A DNA stretch of 5,754 nt from assembly GCA_036262095.1 (NCBI GenBank), contig DATAJQ010000285.1:1-5754 (forward strand), written 5' to 3'. The notes beneath the pieces were generated by a model that was given only the letters and a program-made list of their open reading frames with translations, did no database searches and was not told the DNA's origin. The translations under genes and the position numbers were made by a program. This DNA is from Terrimonas_A sp036262095 (GTDB taxonomy: Bacteria; Bacteroidota; Bacteroidia; Chitinophagales; Chitinophagaceae). Positions 1 through 5,754 of this stretch are shown piece after piece; position 1 is the first letter of the stretch, and the number at the start of each line of letters is the position of its first letter.

Positions 1-86
1 GCGACAATCCTGCTTTGTTTGGTGTGGACCTGGGTGGTTATCCCAATGCACGTACCTATAACCTAAGCATTCGCTGCAATTTTTAA
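1..86 (+). CDS. SusC-like TonB-dependent outer-membrane transporter, C-terminal end only
   Basis: Only the last 27 codons plus the TAA stop are present; the first complete codon is at position 3. The translated tail begins DNPALFGVDLGG and ends YPNARTYNLSIRCNF. The YPNARTY segment followed by a short strand ending in a terminal Phe is the usual last beta-strand of SusC/RagA-type TonB-dependent transporters; the final aromatic residue serves as the signal for outer-membrane barrel insertion. Such proteins form the barrel through which oligosaccharides enter the periplasm, with a SusD lipoprotein as lid. The SusD-like gene directly downstream supports the call. Its stop (84-86) shares a base with an ATG at 86, so the two genes are essentially contiguous. 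A Cys two residues before the terminal Phe is slightly unusual. Substrate cannot be read from this fragment; mannan is inferred from the neighbours. Confidence 0.9.
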   Translation, partial: DNPALFGVDLGGYPNARTYNLSIRCNF

Positions 87-100
87 TGCCAAACCGAAAA

Positions 101-107
101 AGAAGAA
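101..107 (+). promoter_or_regulatory. Possible ribosome binding site deciding the susD-like start
   Basis: The purine run AGAAGAA lies 5 bases before the ATG at 113. It is only a weak match to a Shine-Dalgarno site, and Bacteroidota often initiate without one. It nevertheless favours the start at 113 over the in-frame ATGs at 86 and 107, as does the fact that Met at 113 begins a normal-length lipoprotein signal peptide. Confidence 0.35.
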
Positions 108-112
108 TGATC

Positions 113-1732
113 ATGAAATATATTGTCAAATACCTGATTGCCTCTGCCCTGCTTTTTACGATGCTGCTGGGAGTATCGTGTAAAAAAGCACTGGAAGAGA
201 AGCCTTTTTCTTTCCTTTCCCCTGAAAATTTTTATAAATCGGAGAGTGATGCCAAAACAGCCATCAATGGTGTATATAATGTCCTGTATTCATGGGATAT
301 GTACATGCAGCCTTTCTGGAACCTGACAGTGCTGGATGATGATCATGTATCCGGAGCCGACTGGTACCTCGGCACATCAGGTGCCGGCAACCCACAGGGT
401 TACTGGGGTGTGGATGGTCCCTGGGTAGGTTGCTACTCTATGATCGCACGGGCCAATACTGTACTGGAAAATGTAAGTAAAATGGAAGGGAATATTGATC
501 CCGATATAAAGAACCGTATTATGGGTGAAGCGCATTTTCTGCGTGGCTGGGCTTACTTTCAACTGGTGCAATTGTACGGCGGCGTACCCATCAGACTGAA
601 ATCATTGGAGATCGATCAGGAATCAAGCAAGCCCCGCGCTTCAGTAGTGGAAACCTATGAAGTGGTTTTTGAAGAATTAAAAGAAGCAGAGACTCTCTTA
701 TTTCCCCGTGGACATGAAAAAGCGGGTGAACTGGGACGCGCTACCCAGGGACTGGCCAAAGCGTTTCTGGCCAAAGCCTATCTTACGATGGCTTCAGGTG
801 CAGCAACCGGTGGGACCATTACCGTACGTGGTGGCCAGAACAACAATCTTTACGACTATCCTAAAAATGTAGTGGCAGGATTGGAAGGCGTCGATGCTCA
901 ATCTTATTTCGCTCTTGCCCGCGACAAGGCAATGGAAGTGATCCAAAGCCAGGAATACAGCCTGTTTACCAGTTGGAAAGACCTGTGGAATAAAGCCAAC
1001 CGCAACAAACAGGAATATATGTGGGAAGTGCAATCGCTGGCCGGCACTGCATTCATCAATAACCTGCATAACTATTTCTCTGCTTATTCCAGTTTCGGCC
1101 GTGGGGCAGTATGGATGACCAATAATCATTACATGGATTATGAAGACCAGGACAAGCGTGTGCTGGATGGAGTGGCTCATAATTACCGGACCAATACCAA
1201 CTACCCTTACTACTATCCATCCTGGCAGGCCGGTCTTTACCAGTCAGTAAATGGTGTAACGTACAATAACAATGGCAATACAGATAACCGCGCCTATATC
1301 ATCAAGTATGCATCTGTAGCAGACAGCACAGTTGCCAACAGCGATGCGTATTATCCGCTCATGCGTTATTCAGAAGTGCTGCTGATATATGCAGAGGCAG
1401 CCAATGAGGCATCTAATGGCCCAACACCTGAAGCATATACTCATCTGAATGAAGTACGTGGCCGCGCCAATGCAACTGAAGCTCCTGCTGGCATGACACG
1501 CGATCAGTTCCGCAGTTTTGTGATCGCAGAAAGAGCGCGAGAGTTTGCACTGGAAGGTGTTCGTCGCTTTGATCTCATTCGATGGGGCATTTATCTCGAT
1601 GTGATGAATAAGATTCAGATAGGTCAGAACAATATTTCCAAAGTAAGGGCAGCACGCAACCTGCTATTGCCTATTCCACAGGGAGAACTTAATAGCAACC
1701 GGGCCATTACTGCTAATAATCCCGGCTGGTAA
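113..1732 (+). CDS. SusD/RagB-like surface glycan-binding lipoprotein
   Basis: Outer-membrane lipoprotein that binds glycan and caps the SusC-like transporter encoded just upstream. From the chosen start the protein is 539 residues, normal for the family. It opens with MKYIVKYLIAS, a hydrophobic stretch and GVSC, giving lipidated Cys23 followed by KKALEEKP, a common tail in SusD proteins of this phylum. Family hallmarks, in order: the N-terminal helical segment HFLRGWAYFQLVQLYGGVP (about 140-159); MRYSEVLLIYAEAANEA (about 417-433); LNEVRGRANA; ERAREFALEGVRRFDLIRWG (about 473-492); and the C-terminal LLLPIPQGEL ending in NNPGW. In-frame ATGs at 86 and 107 would add 9 or 2 residues (MPNRKRR...); the ATG at 86 overlaps the SusC stop, so coupling from there is possible, but the start at 113 gives the cleanest signal peptide. 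Ligand specificity cannot be read directly; beta-mannan is inferred from the GH26 gene in the same cluster. Confidence 0.96.
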   Translation: MKYIVKYLIASALLFTMLLGVSCKKALEEKPFSFLSPENFYKSESDAKTAINGVYNVLYSWDMYMQPFWNLTVLDDDHVSGADWYLGTSGAGNPQGYWGVDGPWVGCYSMIARANTVLENVSKMEGNIDPDIKNRIMGEAHFLRGWAYFQLVQLYGGVPIRLKSLEIDQESSKPRASVVETYEVVFEELKEAETLLFPRGHEKAGELGRATQGLAKAFLAKAYLTMASGAATGGTITVRGGQNNNLYDYPKNVVAGLEGVDAQSYFALARDKAMEVIQSQEYSLFTSWKDLWNKANRNKQEYMWEVQSLAGTAFINNLHNYFSAYSSFGRGAVWMTNNHYMDYEDQDKRVLDGVAHNYRTNTNYPYYYPSWQAGLYQSVNGVTYNNNGNTDNRAYIIKYASVADSTVANSDAYYPLMRYSEVLLIYAEAANEASNGPTPEAYTHLNEVRGRANATEAPAGMTRDQFRSFVIAERAREFALEGVRRFDLIRWGIYLDVMNKIQIGQNNISKVRAARNLLLPIPQGELNSNRAITANNPGW

Positions 1733-1765
1733 ACCAAAACTTTTCAAACAATAACCACTTGTTAT

Positions 1766-2803
1766 ATGAAACGAACACTTCAAATCTCTTTCTCTTCTGC
1801 GGCACTGGCAGTTTTACTGCTGACAATGCTGACAGTTGCCTGTAAAAAGGAGAAGCAGGAAGATACCAATCCACCTGTGATCACGGGTGTGACCAATCTG
1901 CTTGACAGGGGCAACATGCTGGAGTCAGCCGATTTTGATGAATGGATCATCATCAAAGGGCAGCACCTGGCAACCACTTTTAAAGTGGATTTTAATGGAG
2001 AGATCGCATCGGATTCACTGGTATATGCCAATGACAGCATTATTACTGTAAAGATTCCTAAAACACTTCCTGACCCGATCAATAATCCCATTACCGTATC
2101 TACCAAATACGGAACAGCTACCTATAATTTCCGCATTCTGCAACCACCGCCGGTCATCACAGGGTTTGATCCTGTAGCCGGCCCGGAAGGCACTCAGGTA
2201 AACATTCTTGGTGATTTCTTTAATGGTGTTACCAGTGTTAAGTTCAACGATGTGGAAGTGCCAATCATTTCAAAAGCTAAATCAACCATTACTGTACAGG
2301 TGCCACAGGGACAGACATACGGGTATGTTTATGTAACCACACCTGTGGGTACAGCGAAATCAGAAAAAGTATTCGGCTTCAAATTAGTTGTGTATGATGA
2401 TGCACTTGCCAGTGGTTGGTCCAATACATCATGGAGCACAGCAACAGACTACGCACATGCTGATACCGTAAAAAGAGGGACCTATGCGCTGAAATCACCT
2501 TTTACAGGAGCCTGGGGAGCAGTGCGTGTAACCAAAGCTGCACCAGCAATTGATCTGACAGGGTATAGCGGTGTGAAATTTTCTATCTATGGTGGTGCTG
2601 GTTCGGAAGCCAAGAAAATAAAGCTGCTGATCAATGGCGTAACAACTACCGGCTATACCGTTACACTTAAAGCCGGTCAATGGACCGATTTTCAGATACC
2701 GCTTTCATCATTGGGAAATCCCACTGCACTAAGTACACTCACTTTCCAGGAGTTCAGTGGTATAAAACAACTGGTTTACTTTGACGATATTGGGCTTTAT
2801 TAA
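1766..2803 (+). CDS. SusE/F-position surface glycan-binding lipoprotein with tandem IPT/TIG domains
   Basis: Predicted surface lipoprotein of 345 residues. The signal peptide ends at a TVAC lipobox (Cys26), followed by a charged KKEKQED linker. Two Ig-like IPT/TIG domains follow. The first (about 37-125) starts PPVITGV and holds IIIKGQHL; the second (about 128-205) starts PPVITGFDPVAGPEGT and holds V-x-ILGDFF, then VKFNDVEV and the closing TPVGTAKS. The C-terminal part (about 208-345) starts VYDDALASGWSNTSW, continues through an IDLTGYSGVKFSIYG strand pair, and ends with VYFDDIGLY; this resembles the galactose-binding-like beta-sandwich of many carbohydrate-binding modules. No catalytic motif is visible. 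The gene starts 33 bases after susD and ends 19 bases before GH26, the position where known PULs encode SusE/SusF or SGBP proteins that help hold the polysaccharide at the cell surface. The Ig domains probably act as a spacer and the C-terminal domain as the binding site; this is inference. Confidence 0.85.
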   Translation: MKRTLQISFSSAALAVLLLTMLTVACKKEKQEDTNPPVITGVTNLLDRGNMLESADFDEWIIIKGQHLATTFKVDFNGEIASDSLVYANDSIITVKIPKTLPDPINNPITVSTKYGTATYNFRILQPPPVITGFDPVAGPEGTQVNILGDFFNGVTSVKFNDVEVPIISKAKSTITVQVPQGQTYGYVYVTTPVGTAKSEKVFGFKLVVYDDALASGWSNTSWSTATDYAHADTVKRGTYALKSPFTGAWGAVRVTKAAPAIDLTGYSGVKFSIYGGAGSEAKKIKLLINGVTTTGYTVTLKAGQWTDFQIPLSSLGNPTALSTLTFQEFSGIKQLVYFDDIGLY

Positions 2804-2822
2804 TTGTATCTAATCAATAGGC

Positions 2823-3965
2823 ATGGTGCAAAAAGGGAATAAGCAATCAAACAGTATCAGGCTCCTGCTCACAGGAGCAATGCTGTTATGTATCGTTTTG
2901 CTGCAAGCGCAAAAGCCTTCTGATCCATTAGCCACTCAGGAAGCACGCCATTTGTATGCAGGCCTTGACCGGTTAAGTAAAGCGCATACTCTTTTTGGCC
3001 ACCAGGATGCGCTGGCTTATGGCGTTGGGTGGAAAAGGATCAGTGGTAATAGCGATGTAAAGAATGTAACAGGCGATTATCCTGCTGTGTATGGCTGGGA
3101 TCTCGGGCTGCTGGAATTGGATTCTTCCCGTAATCTCGATGGCATTCCGTTTAGCCTGATGCGTGATTATATCAGGCAGGGTTATGATCGGGAGGCAGTC
3201 ATCACGATCAGTTGGCACTTGCGTAACCCGTTCAATCTTGAATCAGCCTGGGATACTGCTGCAGGGAGTGTGCGTGCCATACTTCCGGGAGGAGCAAAGC
3301 ATGAAGTGTATAGAAGCTGGTTGGATAAACTGGCGAATTACCTGCGAAGCTTAAAAGGAAGTAATGGAAGATCCATTCCCATCCTGTTTCGTCCTTTCCA
3401 TGAATTGACAGGCAACTGGTTCTGGTGGTGCCGTAATGTTTGCACACCCGAAGAGTTTATTGCCCTGTGGCGTTTTACTGTACAATACCTGCGCGATGCA
3501 AAAGGATTGCACCAGCTTTTGTTTGTATATAATACCGCTGAGTTTAAAGACGACGCCGATTTCCTGCTTCGTTATCCCGGAGATGATGTAGTGGATGTGC
3601 TCAGTTTTGATATGTATCAGCATGGTGATAACCGTGCAGCTTTCAGCAATGAAGCCCGCCGCCGCTTAGCCATCATCTGTAAACTGGCAGCAGACAAAAA
3701 GAAGATAGCTGCTTTTGCAGAAACAGGGTATGAAGCCATTCCCGATGCCACCTGGTGGACGGAGGCTTTATTGCCTGCCTTGCGCGGATTACCGGTAGCA
3801 TGGGTACTTGTTTGGCGTAATCATGGGTATATGCCAAAAGAAAAAAAGATGCACCATTATGCCCCATACAAAGGACATCTCTCTTCCACCGATTTTATAA
3901 AATTTTATAACGACCCCCAGATAATGTTTGAACGTAAGCTGCGGGCTCAGCACATTTACCGGTAA
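2823..3965 (+). CDS. Glycoside hydrolase family 26, probable periplasmic beta-mannanase
   Basis: Retaining glycosidase of 380 residues with a clan GH-A barrel, likely hydrolysing beta-1,4-mannosidic bonds in mannan or manno-oligosaccharides. Seen in sequence: FGHQDA (about 58-63), ISWH (129-132), FRPFHELTGNWFWW (189-202) with the expected acid/base Glu194 after His193, SFDMYQ (261-266), and AFAETGYE (297-304) with the expected nucleophile Glu300, then VWRNH near the C terminus. The E-T-G nucleophile and R-P-x-H-E acid/base motifs are those of GH26 mannanases. The N terminus has basic residues, a hydrophobic core and LLQAQ, fitting signal peptidase I cleavage after Ala29; Cys23 is not in a lipobox, so a soluble periplasmic protein is likelier than a surface lipoprotein. 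There is no added binding module. The start at 2823 is the only ATG giving a full signal peptide. Endo versus mannobiose-releasing action cannot be told; other GH26 activities exist but fit the motifs less well. Confidence 0.93.
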   Translation: MVQKGNKQSNSIRLLLTGAMLLCIVLLQAQKPSDPLATQEARHLYAGLDRLSKAHTLFGHQDALAYGVGWKRISGNSDVKNVTGDYPAVYGWDLGLLELDSSRNLDGIPFSLMRDYIRQGYDREAVITISWHLRNPFNLESAWDTAAGSVRAILPGGAKHEVYRSWLDKLANYLRSLKGSNGRSIPILFRPFHELTGNWFWWCRNVCTPEEFIALWRFTVQYLRDAKGLHQLLFVYNTAEFKDDADFLLRYPGDDVVDVLSFDMYQHGDNRAAFSNEARRRLAIICKLAADKKKIAAFAETGYEAIPDATWWTEALLPALRGLPVAWVLVWRNHGYMPKEKKMHHYAPYKGHLSSTDFIKFYNDPQIMFERKLRAQHIYR

Positions 3966-3973
3966 TGATATGA
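3963..3973 (+). promoter_or_regulatory. Translational-coupling junction between GH26 and symporter genes
   Basis: The bases TAATGATATGA combine the GH26 stop (3963-3965), an ATG overlapping it at 3965 that would read only Met-Ile-stop, and the symporter ATG at 3970, which overlaps that TGA as ATGA. No Shine-Dalgarno-like sequence is visible upstream. This suggests that the symporter is translated by ribosomes finishing the GH26 gene. The arrangement is seen directly; the coupling is inferred. Confidence 0.45.
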
Positions 3974-5754
3974 AGCTACAGTTGATTGACATGCTGATCA
4001 TGCTCGCCTACCTGATCACGATGGTAGTAGTGGGCTTTTGGATGAGAAAAAGAGCCAGGCTTAATAAGGAAAGTTACCTGATGGGAGGCAAATCGCTTCC
4101 CTGGTACATGCTTGGATTGAGTGATGCCAGCGATATGTTTGATATCAGCGGCACCATGTGGATGGTAACTCTCTGCTTTGTATATGGTATGAAGAGTATC
4201 TGGATACCCTGGCTATGGCCTGTATTCAACCAGGTATTCATGATGATGTTTTTGTCAAAATGGCTAAGACGTTCCAATGCCAATACCGGTGCAGAATGGT
4301 TGAACACACGTTTTGGCACAACCGGCAAAGGTGTGAAAGGCGCTCATAGTGTGGTGGTGATATTCGCGCTCATTGGTTGCTTTGGTTTTCTGGCTTATGG
4401 GTTTATCGGGCTCGGAAAGTTCATCGAGATCTTTGTGCCCTGGGAAGCAGTAAGCGGTTATATCCCTTTTGATATTGCTCCTGCCTATGTTCCGCATTTT
4501 TATGGCATCGTGTTCACGCTGTTTGCAATGTTCTATTCCATTATCGGCGGCATGCACAGTATAGTGCTGGGCGATTTTATCAAGTATATGATCATGATCG
4601 TCGCCTGTGTATCAATAGCCGTGATCGCCATGACGCACCTGCATCAGCATGGGGGGCAGTTGCCGGTGCCTGATGGCTGGCTCAATCCATTTTTTGGCTG
4701 GGAGTTGGGGCTCAACTGGAGCACAACCATACCCGAAGCCAATCAGAAAATTGCAGATGATGGTTTCGGTCTGTTTGGTATTTTCTTTATGATGATGCTG
4801 TTCAAAGGCATTTTTGCCAGTCTTGCGGGTCCGGCGCCCAACTATGATATGCAGAAGATATTGTCTACCCGCTCGCCCAAGGAAGCCAGTAAGATGACAG
4901 GTTTCGTGTCGATCATTTTGTTGCCGGTACGCTATTCCATGATCATCGGGTTGACAGTACTTGCCTTGCTGTATTACAAACAAATGAAGCTTACCGGTGC
5001 TAATGGTACCGACTTTGAACGGATCCTGCCTGCAACTATTAATGAATTTTTACCGGCGGGTATTATGGGGCTGGTGCTTACCGGCCTGCTGGGTGCATTT
5101 ATGGGCACTTTTTCCGGAACACTCAATGCAGCACAGGCATATATTATCAACGATGTGTACCTGCGTTATATCAATCCTTCGGCCAGCAACAAAAAAGTGA
5201 TCAGGGCCAACTACCTGGTAGGGATTATAGTAGTGGCTATAGGTATTATACTGGGTTTTTTCGCACATGATGTAAATAGCGTGTTGCAATGGATAGTAGG
5301 TGGATTATATGGCGGTTATATAGCTGCCAATCTATTCAAATGGTACTGGTGGCGTTTTAATGCGCATGGTTTTTTCTGGGGTATGGCAAGCGGTATTGCA
5401 GGAGCGTTGGTATTCCTTAAAGTATTTGACGGGCTCTTCCTCTATATCTGGCCTGTATTGTTTTTGATATCTGTTGCCGGATGCCTGATCGGTACTTACA
5501 CAGCACCGCCTGCAGATGTGGAAACACTGAAATCTTTTTATAAAACAGTAAAACCATGGGGCTTCTGGAAACCGGTGCATGATCAGGTGGCTGCTGAAGA
5601 TCCTTTATTTGAACCCAACCGGCGATTCAAACTCGATATGTTTAATGTAGTGCTCGGCATTATTGCGCAATGCTGCCTCACTCTTTTACCAATGTATATC
5701 GTATTGTGGATGAAACTTCCCTTGCTGATCACCATTGCGATACTCACAGTGATC
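3970..5754 (+). CDS. Sodium:solute symporter family (SSS) sugar transporter, 3' end missing
   Basis: Inner-membrane transporter; 595 codons are open with no stop before the window ends. It is highly hydrophobic with about 15 candidate membrane segments (rough residues 7-25, 46-72, 76-97, 126-157, 175-193, 199-221, 264-287, 311-336, 362-392, 413-431, 436-455, 466-483, 488-508, 555-580, 583 onward). SSS features are SYLMGGKSLPWYMLGLS (about 35-51) entering the first core helix, AEWLNTRFG (108-116), the helix pair around FYSIIGGMHSIVLGDFIKYM (188-207), and LLGAFMGTFSGTLNAAQAYI (373-392) leading into NDVYLRY, which matches the core helix that ends in LN...D-(I/V/L)-Y in SGLT and PutP proteins. 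A soluble loop (about 511-553) precedes extra C-terminal helices. It begins 4 bases after the GH26 stop, which suggests uptake of GH26 products such as mannobiose. Known Bacteroides mannan operons also pair GH26 with a sugar/cation symporter. Substrate and sodium dependence are inferred. Confidence 0.9.
   Translation, partial: MKLQLIDMLIMLAYLITMVVVGFWMRKRARLNKESYLMGGKSLPWYMLGLSDASDMFDISGTMWMVTLCFVYGMKSIWIPWLWPVFNQVFMMMFLSKWLRRSNANTGAEWLNTRFGTTGKGVKGAHSVVVIFALIGCFGFLAYGFIGLGKFIEIFVPWEAVSGYIPFDIAPAYVPHFYGIVFTLFAMFYSIIGGMHSIVLGDFIKYMIMIVACVSIAVIAMTHLHQHGGQLPVPDGWLNPFFGWELGLNWSTTIPEANQKIADDGFGLFGIFFMMMLFKGIFASLAGPAPNYDMQKILSTRSPKEASKMTGFVSIILLPVRYSMIIGLTVLALLYYKQMKLTGANGTDFERILPATINEFLPAGIMGLVLTGLLGAFMGTFSGTLNAAQAYIINDVYLRYINPSASNKKVIRANYLVGIIVVAIGIILGFFAHDVNSVLQWIVGGLYGGYIAANLFKWYWWRFNAHGFFWGMASGIAGALVFLKVFDGLFLYIWPVLFLISVAGCLIGTYTAPPADVETLKSFYKTVKPWGFWKPVHDQVAAEDPLFEPNRRFKLDMFNVVLGIIAQCCLTLLPMYIVLWMKLPLLITIAILTVI

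Noticed and set aside
86..112. Upstream in-frame starts of the susD-like gene (ATG at 86 and 107)
   Set aside because: They add MPNRKRRMI before an otherwise standard signal peptide. The ATG at 113 has a better-placed purine run and a more typical start. The upstream starts cannot be excluded because the one at 86 overlaps the SusC stop.
794..1180. 128-codon open frame on the minus strand
   Set aside because: It lies wholly inside the susD-like gene, has no recognisable domain, and its translation looks like an antisense shadow; the plus-strand frame has clear family motifs throughout.
1733..1765. Possible promoter or terminator between susD and the SGBP gene
   Set aside because: The 33-base gap is A/T-rich but shows no hairpin with a T run and no convincing -33/-7 (TTTG, TAnnTTTG) Bacteroidota promoter pair.
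1780..2106. 108-codon open frame on the minus strand over the SGBP gene
   Set aside because: It is fully covered by a convincing lipoprotein gene on the plus strand, with no independent start signal or domain.
2804..2822. Possible regulatory site between the SGBP and GH26 genes
   Set aside because: It is only 19 bases long, with no repeat, hairpin or promoter-like element visible.
2889..2891. Cys23 of the GH26 protein as a lipidation site
   Set aside because: The preceding residues (AMLL) lack the small residue required just before a lipobox Cys, whereas LLQAQ a few residues later fits signal peptidase I.
4612..4983. 123-codon open frame on the minus strand
   Set aside because: It is antisense to the symporter coding sequence and His/Gln/Arg-rich in the way expected of a shadow of hydrophobic codons.

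Overview
The window is a single-strand (+), tightly packed part of a polysaccharide utilization locus (PUL) from a Bacteroidota bacterium. The SusC/SusD pair, the lipoprotein signals ending in Cys-Lys-Lys, the lack of strong Shine-Dalgarno sites and the protein style suggest a soil or water Chitinophagaceae-like member rather than a gut Bacteroides. That lineage guess is inference from the feel of the sequences, not a search.

Layout: (1) the last 27 codons of a SusC-like TonB-dependent outer-membrane transporter (ends at 86); (2) a complete SusD-like glycan-binding lipoprotein (113-1732); (3) a surface glycan-binding lipoprotein in the SusE/SusF/SGBP position, with two IPT/TIG Ig-like domains and a C-terminal carbohydrate-binding-like beta-sandwich (1766-2803); (4) a glycoside hydrolase family 26 enzyme, most likely a beta-mannanase, with a type I signal peptide (2823-3965); (5) a sodium:solute symporter family inner-membrane transporter starting 4 bases after the GH26 stop and running off the window end (3970 to beyond 5754). 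Gaps are 33, 19 and 4 bases, so there is little room for internal promoters or terminators and one transcript is expected.

How the genes fit together (inference from family knowledge): the SGBP and SusD would capture a beta-mannan (for example gluco- or galactomannan) at the surface, SusC would import oligosaccharides, the periplasmic GH26 would cut them to short manno-oligosaccharides such as mannobiose, and the symporter would carry these into the cytoplasm. GH26 next to a sugar/cation symporter recalls the Bacteroides mannan operon that also holds a GH130 phosphorylase and a mannobiose 2-epimerase; those genes would be expected just downstream of this window.

I found no tRNA, rRNA, CRISPR array, insertion sequence, attachment site or convincing promoter or terminator. 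There is no gene-free stretch over 300 bases. The system is a recognisable kind; the less ordinary points are residue changes in the symporter core and the GH26 active-site loop, and the SGBP architecture.
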